A stretch of DNA of 57,355 nt from Pelagibacteraceae bacterium AG-430-I06 (lineage in GTDB: Bacteria; Pseudomonadota; Alphaproteobacteria; Pelagibacterales; Pelagibacteraceae). Location of the stretch: NCBI GenBank assembly GCA_003209895.1, contig QCOH01000007.1:1-57355 (forward strand). The letters run 5' to 3'. This document shows positions 53,821 to 57,355 of this stretch, in pieces (the stretch's first letter is position 1; each line of letters opens with the position of its first letter). The notes under the pieces were generated by a model, which was given only the letters and a program-made list of their open reading frames with translations, was not told the DNA's origin and searched no databases. A program made the translations under genes and the position numbers.

Positions 53821-54429
53821 ATGTTTCCAGAAAATTATATACTATACATTCAATTATTGTTGTTCCTATTTATCACACCTGGACCACCAAGAGTTGTCAT
53901 TGTTTCTCATACAATAAATTATGGTCTCAAAAGATCTGTTTGGACAGCTGTTGGTGATGTAACAGCAAACACAGTTCAAGCAACTTTGGTAACTTTTGTG
54001 ATAGGTTCACTATTGATTGATAATCCTAAAATTTTTACCTATTTAAAATGGACTGGTATTTTATATATTCTCTACTTGGCATATGAAACTTTTAATATAA
54101 AAATTAAAAGCATTAGTTCAAAAAACTATTACCACAAAAGTATATTTTCTTTTTTTAAAGATGGATTTTTAGTTGCCGGATTAAGCCCTAAAGCTTTGTT
54201 GGTTTTTGCAACAATATTTATACAATTTATTAATTTTAACGAAAATGTATTTTCACAATTTTTAATCTTAACTCTCACTTGGGTAATTTTAGATTTCTCG
54301 ACATTAATGATTTATGGGTTGGCAGCAGGAAAAATCAGAGAGTGGCTAAAAGGAAATCCAAAATTTCTTAATACAATCTCAGCGTGTGTACTAATTGTTA
54401 TAGCGGTCATTGTTGCATTTAAAACATAA
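53821..54429 (+). CDS. LysE/RhtB-family exporter
   Basis: A 202-residue protein with five or six membrane helices. LLLFLFITPGPPRVVIVSHT is the LysE N-terminal motif (usually TPGPxxxxV), and GILYILYLAYETFNIKIKS and GFLVAGLSPKALLVFATIF match later conserved parts. Members export amino acids or their derivatives; the substrate is unknown. A ribosome-binding site is weak. Confidence 0.88.
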   Translation: MFPENYILYIQLLLFLFITPGPPRVVIVSHTINYGLKRSVWTAVGDVTANTVQATLVTFVIGSLLIDNPKIFTYLKWTGILYILYLAYETFNIKIKSISSKNYYHKSIFSFFKDGFLVAGLSPKALLVFATIFIQFINFNENVFSQFLILTLTWVILDFSTLMIYGLAAGKIREWLKGNPKFLNTISACVLIVIAVIVAFKT

Positions 54430-54513
54430 ATTTTTTCATCTTAACCTGTTGTTTAAAAAGTAAAAAGTTGCTTTAATAAAATTAAATTAATTAATTAATT
54501 AAATGGAGGAACA

Positions 54514-55755
54514 ATGAATAAAATAGCAAAACTATTTATTACATTAACTTCAGCTATTCTTTTTACACTAGCTACAATCTCTTCTGCTTTTTCAAAAGTC
54601 GAAGGTGATACTATTGTATTAGGTGCTGCAGTTTCTCTTACTGGAAAATACTCTTCCAACGGAGTACACACTCAAAATGGTTACAATCTTGCAGTTGAAA
54701 GATTGAATAAAATGGGTGGCGTAAAGGTCGGTGGAAAGTCATATAAATTTAAAATTATTTATTATGATGATGAGTCAAATCCGAAAAGAGCAGCTCAGTT
54801 AGCTGAAAGACTTATAAATCAGGATGGTGTAAAATATATGCTTGGGCCTTACAGTTCAGGTTTAACTAAAGCCATCGCACCAGTAACCGAGAAATATAAA
54901 ATTCCTATGGTTGAAGCAAATGGTGCATCAAGATCTTTATTTACAAAAGGTTATAAATATTTGTTCGCGGTATTATCGCCAGCAAACCAATACCTTGAAG
55001 TAGCGATTGATCTTGCAGTAGAAAAAAATGGTGGTAAGCCAGTAAAAATTGCACAAGCATTTGAACAAGATGCTTTCTCACAAGACGTGAGACTAGGTAT
55101 CTTAGATGCAGCAAAAAGAACTGGATCTGAAATCATTATAGATGACAAATTGCCAAAAGAGTTGAATGATATGAAAGCTACATTAGTTAAAGTTAAAGCT
55201 AAAAAACCTGATGTACTTGTTGTATCGGGTCACACAAAAGGTGCATTAACTGCAATCAGACAAATAGCTGAAATGAAAGTTGATGTTCCAATGTTAGCGA
55301 TGACGCATTGTGATGCTGCAAAACTTTCCAAACAACATGGAAAGAATTCAGAATATGCATTGTGTGCATCTCAGTGGCACAAAAACTTAAGCTATAAAGA
55401 TAAGTTTTTTGGTGGTGGAAAAAAGTATGACAAAGACTTTACAAAAAGATTTGGTTATGCTCCGCCTTACCAATCAGCTGAATCATCTGCGGCTTTAATC
55501 GTTTTCAAAGATGCTTTCGAAAGAGCAAATTCATTTGATGGTGATAAAGTTAGAGATGCTTTAAAAGCTACAGATATGCAAACTTTCTACGGAAATATTA
55601 AATTTGGTCCTGGCGGTCAAAACATTGCTAAGCCAATGATATTATTCCAAGTAAGATGTAAAGGCGATAAGTGTGAGAATAAAGTTGTTGCTCCAACAAA
55701 ATGGGCTTCAGACAAATTCTACCACCCAATCCCAAGTTGGTCTAAAAGAAGTTAA
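54514..55755 (+). CDS. Branched-chain amino acid/amide ABC transporter binding protein
   Basis: A 413-residue periplasmic binding protein of the LivK/urea-amide class. The signal peptide is KLFITLTSAILFTLATISSA cut near FSKVEG. The mature start DTIVLGAAVSLTGKYSSNGV, then YYDDESNPKRAAQLAERLIN and YMLGPYSSGLTKAIAPVTEK are typical of the type I fold. A strong ribosome-binding site (ggagga) fits high expression. It is followed by a hairpin and the permease gene. The substrate could be a branched-chain amino acid, amide or related compound; sequence alone does not decide. Confidence 0.92.
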   Translation: MNKIAKLFITLTSAILFTLATISSAFSKVEGDTIVLGAAVSLTGKYSSNGVHTQNGYNLAVERLNKMGGVKVGGKSYKFKIIYYDDESNPKRAAQLAERLINQDGVKYMLGPYSSGLTKAIAPVTEKYKIPMVEANGASRSLFTKGYKYLFAVLSPANQYLEVAIDLAVEKNGGKPVKIAQAFEQDAFSQDVRLGILDAAKRTGSEIIIDDKLPKELNDMKATLVKVKAKKPDVLVVSGHTKGALTAIRQIAEMKVDVPMLAMTHCDAAKLSKQHGKNSEYALCASQWHKNLSYKDKFFGGGKKYDKDFTKRFGYAPPYQSAESSAALIVFKDAFERANSFDGDKVRDALKATDMQTFYGNIKFGPGGQNIAKPMILFQVRCKGDKCENKVVAPTKWASDKFYHPIPSWSKRS

Positions 55756-55774
55756 TTTAGATCTATAAATTATT

Positions 55775-55805
55775 TGAAATGCCCTCTCTATATGGGGGCA
55801 TTTCT
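55775..55805 (+). terminator. Hairpin between the binding protein and permease genes
   Basis: The arms aaatgccctc (55777-55786) and gggggcattt (55794-55803) form a 10-bp stem with one G-U pair, followed by cttattt. Its place directly after the binding-protein stop suggests partial termination or 3' protection. This would give far more binding protein than permease mRNA, as is common in ABC transporter operons. Confidence 0.75.
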
Positions 55806-55825
55806 TATTTGAGGCAAAAAATTTT

Positions 55826-56719
55826 ATGGACTTTTTAATTTTTGAAGCACCTATCTTAATGGTCCAAGCCACATTGGATGGAATTCTAATTGGTATTCTT
55901 TTTGCATTGATAGCATACGGAATGGCTCTCCAGTGGGGAGTTATGAATATAATAAATATTGCCCAAGGTGATTTAGTTATCCTTGGTGGATATATAGCTT
56001 ACACCATGTATCTCGCTGGCATACATCCCGCATGGGGAGTGATTGTTTCACCAATAATAATGTTTTTTGTTGGTTGGGGACTTTATAAACTTGTAATTAA
56101 CAAAGTAGTCGACAGAGATCTTTTTATTTCTATTTTAGCAACATTTGGTATTGCAATTGTATTTCAACAACTAATGAATTTTATTTTTGGAGCAGACGTT
56201 GTTGTGGCTCAATCAGGATATGGAACAACGATGTTGTTTGATAACATTGTAACTTTACCTCACTCAACAATATTTTCGGCAGTAATAAGCGTTTTATACG
56301 CTATTGTTCTTGTTATTTATATGAGGAAATCTAAACTTGGAAGAGCAATAAGAGCTACCGCACAAAATGCAAGAGCAGCAAAAATTTTAGGAGTTGATAC
56401 TGAAAAAGTTTATGCAGCAACCTTTGGAATTAACGCTGCACTTTGTGGTGTCGCTGGGGCATTAATTGCAATTACGTTTACATTACATCCATACGTTGGG
56501 TTACCTTATACCGTTAGATCTTTCATGATTGTTATAGTTGCCGGTTTAGGAAATTTACCAGCGGTAGCCATTTCAGGTATGGGATTAGGAGTTTTTGAAG
56601 AATTTGCTGATTATATATTGGGAACGGAATTCAGAATTGGTTCAGTTTTCATGTTACTAGTTATAATTTTGGTTTTTAGAAGATTTAAACTTTCAAGAAA
56701 AAGGGAGTACTTAAAGTGA
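55826..56719 (+). CDS. LivH-type ABC transporter permease
   Basis: A 297-residue inner-membrane permease with eight or so helices. LIAYGMALQWGVMNIINIAQ and GDLVILGGYIAYTMYLAGIH form the LivH signature. RATAQNARAAKILGVDTEKV is the cytoplasmic loop that contacts the ATPase, and FMIVIVAGLGNLPAVAISGM is conserved. Its TGA overlaps the GTG of the next gene. The second permease and the ATPases are expected downstream, outside the window or after the hydrolase. Confidence 0.94.
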   Translation: MDFLIFEAPILMVQATLDGILIGILFALIAYGMALQWGVMNIINIAQGDLVILGGYIAYTMYLAGIHPAWGVIVSPIIMFFVGWGLYKLVINKVVDRDLFISILATFGIAIVFQQLMNFIFGADVVVAQSGYGTTMLFDNIVTLPHSTIFSAVISVLYAIVLVIYMRKSKLGRAIRATAQNARAAKILGVDTEKVYAATFGINAALCGVAGALIAITFTLHPYVGLPYTVRSFMIVIVAGLGNLPAVAISGMGLGVFEEFADYILGTEFRIGSVFMLLVIILVFRRFKLSRKREYLK

Positions 56720-57355
56720 GAAAAATACTCTTCATTATAATATTTTCTATTTTAATTAATCCACTCTATGCAGGACCTAAAGATAAAGTAAAAAAAAGTG
56801 GATTCATTTCAAAAAAAAATATTCATCCAATTAAAAATGATTTTAATATTAGCGATCCTAAAAACAAAATAATTTTGATTTATAATCACGGACAAAATGA
56901 AAATGATATGGCATTACAGTCATGTGCGTGGGTATCTATGCTAAGGAATCATGCTTCCCTTATAGATCAAGAAGTTAATGGAAAAAAAATAATGGTTTAC
57001 AATTTTTGTACCAATCACTTAGCTGGTGACATGTCACCAAAAAAAGATTGGTGGACCTTAAAAACTCCAGAAGTTTATAAAGGTAAACACAAACTAGATA
57101 AAAGGGTTGAAGCCAATCTTGATTTAATTAATAAATTTGTAAAAGCAGGTGTTCCAAGAAAACAAATTTTTATTACAGGACATTCTTGTGGAGGCAAGAC
57201 TACTTTGCTTTTTATGAGTAGATACCCCGACAAAGTAGGAGGAGGTATATCTTATATGCATGCTTGTTTTGGAAAGCTTTCACATAAATATAAAGTTAAA
57301 AAACTGGGTGTTGAAAAAGCAATGGAGAAATTTAGAAAAAAATGGAAAGGACCTC
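56716..57355 (+). CDS. Exported alpha/beta hydrolase (3' truncated by window end)
   Basis: An open frame of 213 codons from GTG runs off the right edge. Residues 1-19 are a signal peptide (RKILFIIIFSILINPLYA). The oxyanion region IILIYNHGQNENDMALQSC and the nucleophile elbow FITGHSCGGKTTLLF (GHSCGG, Ser nucleophile) mark an alpha/beta hydrolase of the dienelactone hydrolase/prolyl-oligopeptidase-like kind. The last visible part is SYMHACFGKLSHKYKVKK. Its overlap with the permease gene places it inside the transporter operon, suggesting it works on the imported substrate in the periplasm; this is inference. Confidence 0.8.
   Translation, partial: MRKILFIIIFSILINPLYAGPKDKVKKSGFISKKNIHPIKNDFNISDPKNKIILIYNHGQNENDMALQSCAWVSMLRNHASLIDQEVNGKKIMVYNFCTNHLAGDMSPKKDWWTLKTPEVYKGKHKLDKRVEANLDLINKFVKAGVPRKQIFITGHSCGGKTTLLFMSRYPDKVGGGISYMHACFGKLSHKYKVKKLGVEKAMEKFRKKWKGP

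Noticed and set aside
54480-54505. attaattaattaattaa as a microsatellite of interest
   Set aside because: Short AT-rich runs of this type are expected by composition in this genome and it lies in an ordinary upstream region of a strongly expressed gene.

Overview
This AT-rich, very densely packed window looks like a chromosome fragment of a marine SAR11-type alphaproteobacterium (Pelagibacterales or a close relative). The evidence is a circularly permuted two-piece tmRNA of alphaproteobacterial type, tandem SAM-II and SAM-V riboswitches in front of an O-acetylhomoserine sulfhydrylase gene, a dimethylglycine dehydrogenase-ETF-ETF:quinone oxidoreductase operon together with a heterotetrameric sarcosine oxidase operon, intergenic gaps that are mostly under 100 bases, and no transposases. 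The assignment is inference from gene content; no 16S rRNA is present.

Layout. 1-2060: tail of an unknown gene, class II fumarase, and a MazG-like NTP pyrophosphohydrolase. 2096-11945: a surface-polysaccharide region with an FkbM methyltransferase, a MORN protein, the tmRNA gene ssrA (minus strand, about 3928-4187), a polytopic membrane protein, and a nucleotide-sugar module. The module has a CDP-glucose 4,6-dehydratase, a DegT-type sugar dehydratase with His in place of the PLP lysine, a ThDP-dependent acetolactate-synthase-like enzyme, a sugar epimerase/reductase and a GtrB-like glycosyltransferase. 12000-18303: housekeeping genes thyX, mrp, hflK-hflC-DUF2065-degP and miaA. 18334-23346: branched-chain amino acid genes ilvB, ilvN (frameshifted at an A10 tract), ilvC and leuA. 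23348-29379: rod-shape genes mreBCD-mrdA-rodA plus a bactofilin. 29439-37470: a DadA-like oxidase, two paralogous small lipoproteins, then dimethylglycine dehydrogenase, etfB, etfA and ETF-QO. 37470-41322: an EamA transporter, an SDR protein, and a divergent Anbu proteasome homologue / circularly permuted ATP-grasp pair.

41415-43925 is the most unusual segment. Two unfamiliar lysine/asparagine-rich genes are bracketed by 20-bp direct repeats (19 of 20 identical). One encodes a helical protein. The other encodes five tandem aromatic repeats of about 75 residues fused to a PD-(D/E)XK-like nuclease. Just beyond lies the 3' half of a CAU-anticodon tRNA (43971-44015), which overlaps the stop codon of a DUF2237 gene. 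This resembles a small mobile or defence cassette at an integration hot spot.

44009-49666 (minus strand): DUF2237 and sarcosine oxidase soxB-soxD-(small SHOCT-like ORF)-soxA-soxG. Together with dimethylglycine dehydrogenase this gives demethylation of dimethylglycine through sarcosine to glycine, with electrons from the first step passing by ETF and ETF-QO to ubiquinone and C1 units passing to tetrahydrofolate. 49708-53798: a DUF4864-like protein, riboswitch-controlled metY, msrB, ccdA, grxC and small conserved proteins. 53821 to the end: a LysE exporter, then a branched-chain amino acid or amide ABC transporter (binding protein, hairpin, permease) followed directly by a secreted alpha/beta hydrolase that runs off the window.
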